Assembly: GCA_033030425.1 (NCBI GenBank)
Contig: JAUFSD010000001.1
Span: forward strand, 1,922,001-1,986,000
Length of the DNA stretch: 64,000 nucleotides
Source of the DNA: Verpa conica
Taxonomy: Eukaryota; Ascomycota; Pezizomycetes; Pezizales; Morchellaceae
Reading direction: 5' to 3'
This document shows positions 22,479 through 32,615 of this stretch, piece by piece. Positions within the stretch are counted from its first letter, which is position 1. Every line of letters starts with the position of its first letter. The translations under genes and the position numbers were made by a program. The notes under the pieces are model-generated. The model saw nothing but the letters and a program-made list of their open reading frames with translations. It ran no database searches and had not been told where the DNA came from.

Positions 22479-24549
22479 GTATGGTGGAGAAAGGTACAGG
22501 TTTTTAATCAACCTACTCAATCGTCTCAAGCCGGTCTGATAGCCGTGTTTGCTCAAAAAATCGCTTATTCTACAAACATAGACATTTACCCGATGTTTTG
22601 AAGAACTCTGAGCAGAGGCATACCAGTCTAAGACGGATCTCCACTATTGCAAGAACGAACTCAGCTGCTTTTGACACCCTCAGCATATATAGCTAAGCCA
22701 CCAATAATTATCCGATTGAAGTGTAACTCCAAAGTTGCACGTACTACCTATTGGGGGAAGGTAATTTCATGGATAGTGGGGTCTGTCCAATGATTGTGGC
22801 GCTCCCCCGCTTCTTCGGACCAGGTAATCTTTCCCGCTGAGACGCACTCGCATAGAGCTTACATATGAGAGGTTGAGATAATATTCAAGTGGCCAATAGA
22901 ATCGTCTTTGGAAAGGCTAAGTAAACACGTCACAATGCCCTTTAGACTAGGTTCAAACATACCCCGCAATTCCCTGTGTGCATCATCTTGGCGGGCAAAC
23001 TTCAGCTTCATGTGTGTTAAAAAATTTACTATGATCGTCGAGGAGTTTCCATCCGCCAGTAATTTCAATTTTTTGTTAAGAACCCCGCAGCAGCCAGCTG
23101 ATCATTCTGCGTTCATATCCATTAAGCGTGCTCGCCAGCTCCTAGCTTCCGATAGCAACAAAAAGCGGGCATATTCACAACTTGGGAAAACTCCCCAAAG
23201 CCGATAAACTCATCTAGTCAACAAGCCGATCCATATCAGCACTTTTATTGTTTTCAAGAATATAATTGAGGAAGAATCTTAGGAGAATTATGGTTTTTTA
23301 AAATATCTTTAATATAGCTGTAGAATATATTTTCCCACTTCTCAATATTGACTTTAATCAGAGCCATGATTAAAGTCACTAACCCACTCAAGTACATATA
23401 AAGAACTTAGCTAGAGCTGCGGTTTTAAAAGTGGGGAAACATTTCACCGATCGACGTATTCTGGACCAGCAATCTGATCGAGTGGGGAAACGTACTGTTC
23501 CAGCTGAACCTGTCCCTTTTGAAATCCCTATCGGACTTTGCTATCCCTCAACTGAGCTGCTTGGCATAGTAATTAGGCTTACCAAAGAAAATTACATAAG
23601 TTTCAACTCCGTAAGTCAGGATGATCACACAGTGCTTTACCGAGAAGTAGATTATATGCGGGTGCGTAGATCATATTGACGAGAGCTTTCCGGCTAGTAG
23701 AAAGGTTAGTAAGCATTTATAATGTATAATCAATACTTTTATCAAGATAAAGTTCTACGGTTGAATATAATTAGGTCGCGCACCTCAAAACTAGAATATG
23801 TATATTATAACTTTTTATACAATAGTGAGCAAAACGGAGATTCCTATATGTTTTCTATATATACCTAGCTTACTAAATAATGTTGGAAGAAAAGGTTTTC
23901 TGGTAGGATCGAATTCAAGATACAGCTAACCCACCGGCACAAAGACTTGGTATGAGATTTTATTATCAAAAAAACAAGTAGATTCCATATAGACGCGCGC
24001 ATAGCAGGCGGTATCTTAATGGTAGGTGGGAGTACAATACGGGAAATCACACTTCACACCTGACTTCATATATATTAACATAGCGCAGAAGAAGCTATAT
24101 AAGGTACATAGCTGCCATAATTAAGAAACTCAAAAAGAGCACCCACTACACCTGTTCGTTCTTTAGAACCTAAGGAGAATGTTTGAGAAGACCTCCGTAT
24201 TAAAGAATCTCTAGATACTCAAGGTTCTACTAGAGCCATGGCTCACAGTTGATTGCCAAAAAAGCTATTCTAAGCCTAGGAAATTCTTCTTTTCATTAGA
24301 CCGGCCATGTGCTCACGCTCCCTCCTACCAAGCTCTACGTAATTAATTGTAATAAGGTCCTGAAGTTAATGAGTCGAAATATATCAAGAGGGTCGTAATT
24401 AATCAGCTGAAAGAAATCTAAAAATGGATTCCAGTAATTAGGTGACTAGATAAATTTGATTAGGGCGCCTTTAAGGCAGCTAGATAAAGGCTTCTAGTGC
24501 ATGAACTTGTGAGCATGAGTGATTATAAATTATATTTTACCAGATTAAA
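22479..24549. other. Gene-poor repeat-rich interval
   Basis: About 2 kb without an assignable gene. Open stretches at 22859-23207 (both strands) and 23431-23679 (plus, 82 codons) contain no motif I recognise, and I could not join them into a longer model. They may be gene relics. Confidence 0.45.
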
Positions 24550-24558
24550 ATTCCCTTA

Positions 24559-24586
24559 TTACGATTAATTCATTCATTCATTCCAG
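24559..24586 (+). mobile_element. Minimal ATTC-tail insertion
   Basis: TTACGATTAATTCATTCATTCATTCCAG is bracketed by ATTCCCTTA at 24550-24558 and 24587-24595. Its core GATTAATTCATTCATTCATT equals the 3' end of the SINE at 24644-24915 read in sense, so this may be an almost completely 5'-truncated copy. The 9-bp duplication is short, so chance remains possible. Confidence 0.4.
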
Positions 24587-24643
24587 ATTCCCTTAGTTGA
24601 TGTGAGCGATGAGTGATATGCTATGATGCATGTAGTATTGTGT

Positions 24644-24915
24644 ATGAATGAATGAATGAATTAATCATAGTACATGGAGCCCTAAGGCTATGGTACTCGC
24701 ACTCCACACTCTATCAGAGGTGCTTGCAGGGCTTCACCCTAAAGGGTGCGGAATACCCCAACCGGCTCAAGGCCAGCAAACACCACCAATCTCACTCCAC
24801 CGCAGGTCCACATGTCCCATTTGGGCGCCGGGTGCTGGGGAAACTCTCCCTAGGAGCAGAAACCCACCCACATGCCAAGCCAGGAAAGGAATCCATGATT
24901 AATATCCCTATGAGT
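24644..24915 (-). mobile_element. SINE-like retroposon with exact 15-bp TSD
   Basis: A 272-bp insert lies between two exact copies of CATGTAGTATTGTGT (24629-24643, 24916-24930). Read on the minus strand it starts at ACTCATAGGGATATTAATC, runs through a GC-richer body (GGTGTTTGCTGGCCTTGAGC, then GGGCTCCATGTACTATG) and ends in ATTCATTC repeats. It is 5'-truncated exactly where the copy at 60181-60415 continues into a tRNA-like head. It has no coding capacity of its own; the long plus-strand ORF across it is spurious. Confidence 0.85.
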
Positions 24916-24930
24916 CATGTAGTATTGTGT

Positions 24931-25991
24931 GATAACTATAAAGATATTAAAAACGAGAAATATATATGCAAAACAAAACCGCGGCTGGGTCATTGCTGTA
25001 TTATATATCTATACCTAACAATTACAATCAAGTAGAATGTAATTAATGAATTAAACAAAAGAAAAAAAGAAAAAAAAACAATAAAGCGGAATATTACCCT
25101 CCTCTGGTATAAGTACAATCTGAACATGCTTCAAATAAATTACTCAGCTAACATAGGGCCTTTTCTATATATATCTACGCTGAACCTTATACACAAATTC
25201 GAACTAGGTGTTAATTTCCAAATCATAAACAGCCCTCAGGCACCTCGAGCTATATCCACCTTATTAACAAGATTCTAATTGAAAACGCTTGAAAAAGTTT
25301 CATAGCACCCACTAATAATACGACTCTCGATAATACCACACATGTGCACATTAATGTCAAATCCTTCCCAAGAATGAAGCCCCTCTTGTCGAAGGCCTTG
25401 CCACTACTTCACTACTTCCATTAGTTACAGTGTAGATTTTAAGCATGTCTTGACCGAGCAGAAAGGCCTGTGTGAAACCTAGCAATAGCTATATTATATA
25501 TATATAGCCGACTCCCAACAAAGGCAATATACTCTATATCTCAAGAAGTGAATATCTTATACATATATACCTTTCTAACAAATCTAATAATGATTTAGCT
25601 CCTAGAATCATTAGTGCACTGAAGGGTGGTACACCTTGCATGGTATAAATATATATATAGCTATTTTCTTTATCACTTTACGTACACTAAGCTTTCAAAT
25701 AAAAATTTATTGGAAGATTCATTATAGTACTTTGATCTAGCCGTGAAACGTAGTGCAAGAATACATATTTAGGGCCCTTCGCAGACTTTCTATGTAGCAT
25801 AAAGTCATTTCCTCTTACACGTAATGGCCACAAACCATATCTAAAGCATCAAAATCTACCATTTCAGCGGTTTTCTAAATTTGTCTCCCTAAGAAACTAA
25901 CTAATTTATAATTATAAGATAGTATAATTATACTGTTCTCTAACCCGCTATCACTAATAGCAATCCCGAACGCTACTAGGCCTAAGACATA
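24931..25991. other. AT-rich intergenic
   Basis: About 1 kb with no ORF of note. It contains the A-rich retroposon tail at 25034-25079 and several (TA)n runs (for example 25496-25507 and 25645-25659). Confidence 0.5.
25034..25079 (+). mobile_element. A-rich retroposon tail, third copy
   Basis: ATGTAATTAATGAATTAAAC followed by AAAAG and AAAAAAAG/AAAAAAAA units shares 20 bp with the 22433 insert and the A7G periodicity with the 19740 copy. I see no clear target-site duplication here, so the left boundary is uncertain. Confidence 0.55.
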
Positions 25992-27198
25992 TCACGCCTC
26001 GACAAACATCTCCCAAACCTCTACTCCTTTACCAGTAACCTTTACCCGGAATCCTGTATTCAGTTTAATGAATATCACTTGCCTGATCTTGAGCACCTCT
26101 TCTTCATGATCTTCACCGGTACCCCCAAAAAAGATCCCCCAGTTAGTAATGGTAAATATGCTAGGGCCACCAATCCCTTCACCTACATCTCCTCTGCACC
26201 ACCTTCCTCTAACCTGATATTGGGGAGATCGAAACCAGGCATGGGGGACTTCGTAAAGTTCTATTTTGCCGGTTGATTTACTCCATTTCCGGTACTTAAG
26301 CTCGAGCCTCTTAGAAGCGGAGGCTTTATAGAGAAGCATGTCGGTAAATATTTTAGGGTAATAGTTTTCGCCAAAGCTACAAGCAACCTATGTTTATAAG
26401 TAGCCTTTTTAGCCGACTTTCATAACAGCGTTGAATTTTAGGGAGGATTAGGTTAGATCATACCATGTCATCAGACCATGTCATACATTCAATAACATCC
26501 CCCTCTAAGTATGCATAAATACAGTCCGCTGGAATTGCAATGCCCTCCTAAAGAACACCGCTGAAAACATTCTTACGTCCTCCGGATGGTCTATCAGGAT
26601 TTTCCTCACGACCGGACCCAAATTCTGACTCTTTCCGAGCGAGCCCAAGACCGCTTCCTCTAGTAGATAGATTCTAGCCAATAGTGCCTGACAGAGTTTT
26701 GCAATATTTCTTTTATCCCTTCCAAACAGGCCCCAGAACAATTTCTTTAACAACACCTTCATCTTCTCTTGCTCCTCTTCCTCTGTAGCTAGAAACTCAT
26801 TCACAGCATTCCCCACTGCAATCCGTGGCTCGGCGCAGGGATTTCTCTTAGAAAGAGTTTTACCTCGCTAATGGGCCTAAACCCAAAAAATCCTCCGAAA
26901 CGATCAGAGACAGCGGCTAATACCTCGGGTTTGTGGTTTTAATCGACGAATTACCCGCTTTTGCTCTTGTCTCGCCTCTCTTGTCTCATTAAGTACTCCG
27001 CGAGACCTTTGTCGGGATGTGCTTGTAGAGGGAGTGCTTTCCGGAATGACAGTATCTTAAAGAGGAAGGGGCGGGTTCTTTGCTGAGCTTTTCATAGACA
27101 GAGGAGGTTAAGTACTCTTGTGGATTAGATGTAATTATATCTACAAGAGGCTTGTTACCCTTAACTGTGCGAGATGGGCTATTTGGGTGGTCGCCCAT
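25992..27198 (-). pseudogene. Frameshifted hypothetical fungal gene
   Basis: Coding-like pieces lie in order on the minus strand but in different frames. From 27198: MGDHPNSPSRTVKG to YEKLSKEPAPS; a shift near 27070 into SFRKALPLQAHPDKGLAEYL; after a stop, EVLAAVSDRFGGFFGFRPIS; a shift near 26850 into NPCAEPRIAVGNAVNEFLA, running on through LFWGLFGRDKRNIAKLCQALLARIYLLEEAV; a shift near 26550 into EGIAIPADCIYAYLEGD. A last open piece at 26339-25992 reads YRKWSKSTGKIELYEVPHAWF. Each segment has coding-like composition and none is bounded by good splice sites, so disruption by small indels and stops is the simplest reading. The family resembles fungal proteins of unknown function; I cannot name it. 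Confidence 0.6.
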
Positions 27199-28891
27199 CC
27201 AAACCTTAATTAAACAGGGCTGAATGTTAGCTATCTAGTTATTGTTTGTAGTATTGATAAAAGATTAGATTTCCAGTACTTACTTCACCGTATAGCTGGT
27301 TCTCATTGATTTTGAAGTTATTTTCTGTAGTCGTAGTAGCAAAACTAGTTGCTAATGACTCTGAGACCTTCTTGCCATAAGGAATACAGCAATACAGTGA
27401 GGGTCAAGCGGATGAAATTCGGGTTTGACACCTTTTACAGCAATGGATGTTTCGGGTTTCGATGTTTCGATACCTCGTTCAAACACCCAGATTATAAACA
27501 TATAGAGCTCTCCTAACGTCAACCTTGAATATCATCTTATCAATCACAGCCTGGCACTCTTCTCGGTTGTGTCGATGTTGTCATGATGCGGGCCGCATCA
27601 AAGTTTTTCCTACCCGAAGAGCCGCAATAGAACCCCGCCCCTAACTATCCTACATCATTGGACGAGTGGATCTTACACTTTGTTCCGGCTTCAAATCGGA
27701 GATTTTGTTATTTGGCGATGGTGCAGCGGGTATGCTAGATCCAGTTGCCCGAACTGCAATGCCGATCATCCAGGCCGAGGTGCTGTTTTTGAGGATATCC
27801 ATTTAAATGCTTTGTCCTCTCGGGCGAATAGAAATTGGGAATTCGGGGTACTCTAGATGAGTTCGGTGTAGTTCATTTCCGGATGGGACCCGTTGGGGTG
27901 AGTACCCCGATAAATTCTTTTTCTTGTCTTGTCTTGCCTTGTCGCAAAATCTCCCCTAGTGCCCCTGACATCAAGCGTTATCCGAAAAATTCTAATACCC
28001 AAAATCAGGCACCTAAGTCAGAACAGGCCCAGGCGCGGATATGGACTTCTGCTTTTGACTCCCAGGACTCATGAATGGAAGCAACAGTACTTTAGCGCGA
28101 GAAAAGAATAAAGTAATTAATCCTACAGGCCACCGCGGACTACTTGCCCAAAGAAATTTACTGCTACAAGTTTAAAGCAAGACTTAACTGTAAGGACCTA
28201 TTTTCCTATCAACCCCTAACTATTTATTAACGCTGGGCCAAGAAGGTTGATCTTCCTTAGACTGTACTGCCAAGGGATAACCCCGTTTCGAAATACAATT
28301 GGATGGTTACTAAATATATCATAACAATAGGCGTTTGTATAAGTAGAATAGGGGAAAAACCAGGCTCCCCTAAGATGCGACGTCTAGGTGAGGGCGCCAA
28401 GAGGGTCTGTGGGAGTGGGTTGAAGTTCTTGAAACCTTCTTAAGGATATTCAAAAAAAAGAAGTCGTTGGGAGACATACCTATCACCAATTCCTGTTAGC
28501 AAGGTACCCTTCCCCTGAGTGATAATCGGTGAACCGTATACACAAAGGCTTGGGCCATTATATATCATAACGCATCACTCGCGTCTGCCGCTAAATCGTG
28601 TCTTAGTAGAATGACAATTATTGTTTTTAGGGAAAGCCCTACAAGAAAACCCGTGCGACTCACCTGTTTACAAATACCGATTCATATTCATTAGCCAAGG
28701 TAAAAGTATACGGCTGGTCCCGTACCCTCCTCACCGGTGGGCTCGCCGCTAATAAGAAAAAAAAATGCCAGCATACGCAGAGTACATACTGGAAAAGCAA
28801 ATCCAATAGGTACTCTACAACTACACCCACCTGCTCATGTGCTTTACTTGAGGTCTCAGCACATACACTTGGTGGGGTCAGAGTGTCGCTC
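27199..28891. other. Intergenic, relics only
   Basis: About 1.7 kb with no supported gene. A short open stretch at 27961-28074 looks coding-like in composition but has no start, splice or motif to anchor it. Confidence 0.45.
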
Positions 28892-29365
28892 ATGGCTAAA
28901 AAAGGCAAGGGGACGGGAAAGTCTTGGACAAATCGATACGGTAAACCAATCGCTAATGTTAAATTGCATGGCAAACAGCCTAACCAGGCAGCTTACATAA
29001 AGAAGCTCGTGCATACAATCGACTTGGCTGGCGCACAACATGCGGCTGACAATATAAAGTTTTTTTTTGGCAAGAATTCAGTCAGCCGCGGAGGACGAAA
29101 TCCTACGACATCTTTTCTTGGGCCTAGAGAAACCTGGAGAGCTCTACACATGTTGTCAGTCAATACGCTCTTTTTCCCTCAGTGCCTTGAATTAGACACA
29201 GCTCTGTACTCATTACTCGATATGTACTTCCAAGCCCAGCTGAACAAGGCCAAGAGGCCTCCTCTGCCGCTCTTACCTCTGTTTCCTTGGGGCTTTCTGC
29301 AAGTTTGTGTTGTCTCTCTGCATTTGTCTATTCTGCGACTGCCACAATTTGGCTCGGCAAGTTAG
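28892..29365 (+). CDS. Hypothetical protein, tentative
   Basis: An open frame starting at MAKKGKGTGKSW runs 157 codons. The first half is basic and the last third very hydrophobic (LPLLPLFPWGFLQVCVVSL). In the +1 frame, an alternative reading from about 29240 to 29449 gives ASSAALTSVSLGLSAS and a TM-like ATIWLGKLGVLLGTSLSF before a stop. The true gene may therefore be spliced into that frame, or the region may be decayed. I do not recognise a family, and no partner gene lies within 500 bp except the deacetylase downstream on the same strand. Confidence 0.3.
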   Translation: MAKKGKGTGKSWTNRYGKPIANVKLHGKQPNQAAYIKKLVHTIDLAGAQHAADNIKFFFGKNSVSRGGRNPTTSFLGPRETWRALHMLSVNTLFFPQCLELDTALYSLLDMYFQAQLNKAKRPPLPLLPLFPWGFLQVCVVSLHLSILRLPQFGSAS

Positions 29366-29867
29366 GGGTTCTGCTTGGAACCTCACTATCCTTTACGGGG
29401 GAAGAAGCGTTCCTGGGCAAGAAGAATGATTATACTTCATTAGCTATCTAGACGAAGCCTGCTTGGCGGAAGTCAGCGGAGGGTCCTCCGGATTGGAGTT
29501 TTGTTACTCCAGCCTATGAGAGCGTTCGTTGGGTTGATGCCAGGCTATTATTGTCATTGTCGATCATGATGTCTGGGCTTCCCGAGAGTGCAGGATCAAA
29601 AGTTGCATCTACCTGCACGGTGCAGGACTACCAGGGGAAGGGAGAAAACATGTATCAAAGACGGCTCACTGTTACTTGAGTATAAATTGAGGGTACTGGA
29701 AGCCCTTGAGGACCTCCCTTTTGATATCACGCTATCCTTCGTTGCCTACAGTCGTTCTAGATAGACCGTTACCTCCGCCTTTCTCTAGTCCTAAGCCTTT
29801 CGTTATACATAACCAAGCCTTTCGTTACTGTACCTAGCGATAGTACAATCCCCTACAAGCAGCCATC

Positions 29868-31269
29868 ATGCTTGTTCAAGGACTCTTCCCCTTACTCGCT
29901 TTAGTTGGGACCGCCCTCGGCCAATACGTTATCGATGACTTCAAGGATAGTGGTAAAAACTCTCGTGGGAACTATCATGGGTGTGACGCTATGCCTGGAA
30001 TGAAATGTGAATGGGGCTCAGGCGGTTTAACTATCACGTCGAGTGATACAGATTATAGCTTCTATACACAATTCGACAACGGCGGATGCCAGGATATGTC
30101 GAGCTTTGGTAGTCAATACCTTCACATCAAATTCTCGGGAAGTTCAGCATTCACCATTGCCCTCCAGCAGAACAATCCTAGCTGTAATTCCGCCGTCGCC
30201 CCATACCCGGAGACCTGGGACGTCGTCAATGCTGCCGATTATGCCAGCGGTGAACATATCTATGTCCCGATGAGTCACTTCAACATTGACAAATCCCGTG
30301 CTCTTGCTGTCGCACTCAAGGCGTTCCGTGAGCCTGGTGCATCTACCACTTTCAGCCTAGCTGAGATTGTTCAATCCGTTCCATCGGGATCGCTTCTATT
30401 TAGTGGGCCCAAAATTCCGCAGAAGAAGCCCACTGGTCCCCTATACTTTGCCTGCACAAAGCCCAACAGCATTGCCTTCGGTATCGACGATGGCGTTCCG
30501 CAGTTGGCGCAGGAAATGATGGAAATTATTAAGAGTGAGGGTATCAAGGTTACTTTTTTCACTGTCGGTAACGCACTCGATAACCCAAGCACGGGTTTCG
30601 CAAACTTGTATAAGGAAGCGGCTGCAAATGGACACCAGGTGAATTTCCCTTTTTGTTAGCCTCCGCATACTTCTTAGTCTCAGTTTCTAATGATAGCCCA
30701 AAAAGATTGCATTCCACAGCTACAGTCACCCTAAAATTGAGGGTCTCAACGACATTGCTAAAATCGATGAAGAGATCAAGAAGAGTTACGACTCAACCAG
30801 AGACAACGTTGGCACTGTTACCAAGTGAGTAGTACCATTTACTTATAATCCCGTATCTATACTAACATGATATTACTTGAAAAAGGTATTTCCGTGCGCC
30901 TTTCGGAACTGACGGTGCTCTCACCCGCCAGCGTCTCGAGGCTATAGTCCCAGGCGCCAAGGTTATCAACTGGAGTGTCGATATTGAGGATTGGAAGTAT
31001 ACTACTGGTGACCCCAGCGACATGCAGACTGCGGCTGTCAACAGGGATCTTCTCAAGGGTGGCAACTTGTTTGTAGCACATTACCTGTTAGTATTCCCTA
31101 CCATCCAAGTCACTACAGCATTAAGCCAAGGTAATATACTAACTTATATTTCAGTTACCCCGATACTGTCAGGCAATTCCGGGCCTTCATTCAAGCAGCG
31201 AAGGCCACTGGAAAAGACATTATGCGTATCGACCAGTGCCTGGAGGATCCTAGTGCCCCGCCTCTATAA
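29868..31269 (+). CDS. Secreted polysaccharide (chitin-type) deacetylase, CE4
   Basis: Four exons (29868-30638, 30706-30824, 30886-31086, 31155-31269) give 1206 nt, 401 aa. After a signal peptide (MLVQGLFPLLALVGTALG) comes an N-terminal beta-rich module of about 170 residues (YVIDDFKDSGKNSRGNYHG start), then the NodB/CE4 domain. That domain shows FGIDDGVP (Asp 207/208), VTFFTVG, HSYSHP (His 261 and His 265, metal site), YFRAPFGTDG and INWSVDIEDW. CE4 enzymes remove N- or O-acetyl groups from chitin, chitosan or xylan. The N-terminal module is shared by fungal GPI-less CE4 proteins. The acceptor of intron 1 could instead be nine nt earlier, adding three residues. It converges on the multicopper oxidase gene. 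Confidence 0.93.
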
Positions 31270-32615
31270 ATAATCATAATTGTTGTCTCATGTACTGAAG
31301 TGGCTTTCTTAATGACTCTCCTTATTGTTTGGGTGCTGGATGATATACTAGGTCGGGATTACTAATAGTGACCGGGGGAATTGGCCTGCTGTCTTAATAG
31401 TTCTTAGTTGTAATAGCTGAAAAGAAAAAACTTACTTCTCAACTTCTGTTATCCCCATTGTGTGAGCCGCCAATTAAAAAGCATATAAGTCAATAACGAG
31501 CGGTGTAAGCTCAGTTAAATCAGCCCAAGGTACGAGGAATCAGAGCCTATCAGGAGTGAAAGGTATGATTTGGTCGGGCCAGATCGGAAGAACCTGGAAG
31601 TGCAAGTCTCAAGCACGGATTAAGCCATAGATTTCCATGTCAGAAAATGAGTTCTAGAAGCCACCAACAAAAGTCACTTTCAGGTTCCTTTTTTTCCCCT
31701 ACAGAGCAGTACCAAGATCTTGTATACCTTTTAAGGAACTGCCACAGAAGAAACCTAGCAAATAGCTTTTAATCTGTGGGTAGGGGCACTAGTACAATTG
31801 TTTTCAGCTGCATATGTGAAACATGCATACTGCGAGCATATAATTGTGGCAGGCAATAAGTACCCAGAAATGCAGGTCTCTGATATGGAGGCTTTTATAT
31901 TCAATAGATATTCCCTATCAGAGACCTGCATTTCTGGGTACTTACTCGGGTCAGGTACATACTGGTTGATGAGAATAATGCATATTCAGGTTCTTATTAC
32001 CTAGCCCGAGTACTCTATTGCCTATTACGAGTATATACGTCTTGCTGAAGCAAGATTACGTGGCAGAAATGATCTTATGTGGCGATAATTCTAACATTTA
32101 GGCTGTTCTAAGGGACAAAAGTGGAATAGCAGTAGATTAGTAGATTAGGAGGCTAAGGAGAGAAGTTCCAGTGTTTTACCAAGACATGTATATATCTTCT
32201 CTAAGTACCTATTAACATACCTCTAATGTATACTCATTGGCCCTTCAGACCTCCTAAATGAACTGGTTGATAACCTGAGTCCGCCTAACTTGGATGGCCG
32301 ACTATGGTAGAATATAGCGAGTGATATATTATGATTAAGTGTCAACCTAGAAATAAATTAAGAGCGTAGCTATTGACTGTAATTTAAGTATAAGAGGCTA
32401 CGATATATACTCATTATAAACAACCTATGATACTTTACTTAAAGGCATATGTAGTATAGTCCTTGTAACACCTTAAATTCATATATCTAACATCTTATAT
32501 ATATCCGGTAAACAATGATTAATAATGAAAATATAATAATAAAGAAAAACCGTATCGAAGGGCAGGATAATCGTGCCATTTCTCGAACCTAAAAAACCCT
32601 TCCGCCTTACTTGCT
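31270..32615. other. Intergenic between convergent genes
   Basis: About 1.35 kb between the 3' ends of the deacetylase and multicopper oxidase. No coding gene is seen. It contains the perfect 28-bp inverted repeat at 31857-31944. Confidence 0.6.
31857..31944. repeat. Perfect 28-bp inverted repeat, 32-bp loop
   Basis: Arm 31857-31884 (TAAGTACCCAGAAATGCAGG then TCTCTGAT) is the exact reverse complement of arm 31917-31944. The spacer is AT-rich. A transcript across it would fold into an uninterrupted 28-bp stem. Confidence 0.9.

Noticed and set aside
24652..25035. 127-codon plus-strand ORF
   Set aside because: Runs through the SINE body and its duplication; the related copy at 59751-59933 gives similar peptide pieces only because the DNA is repeated.
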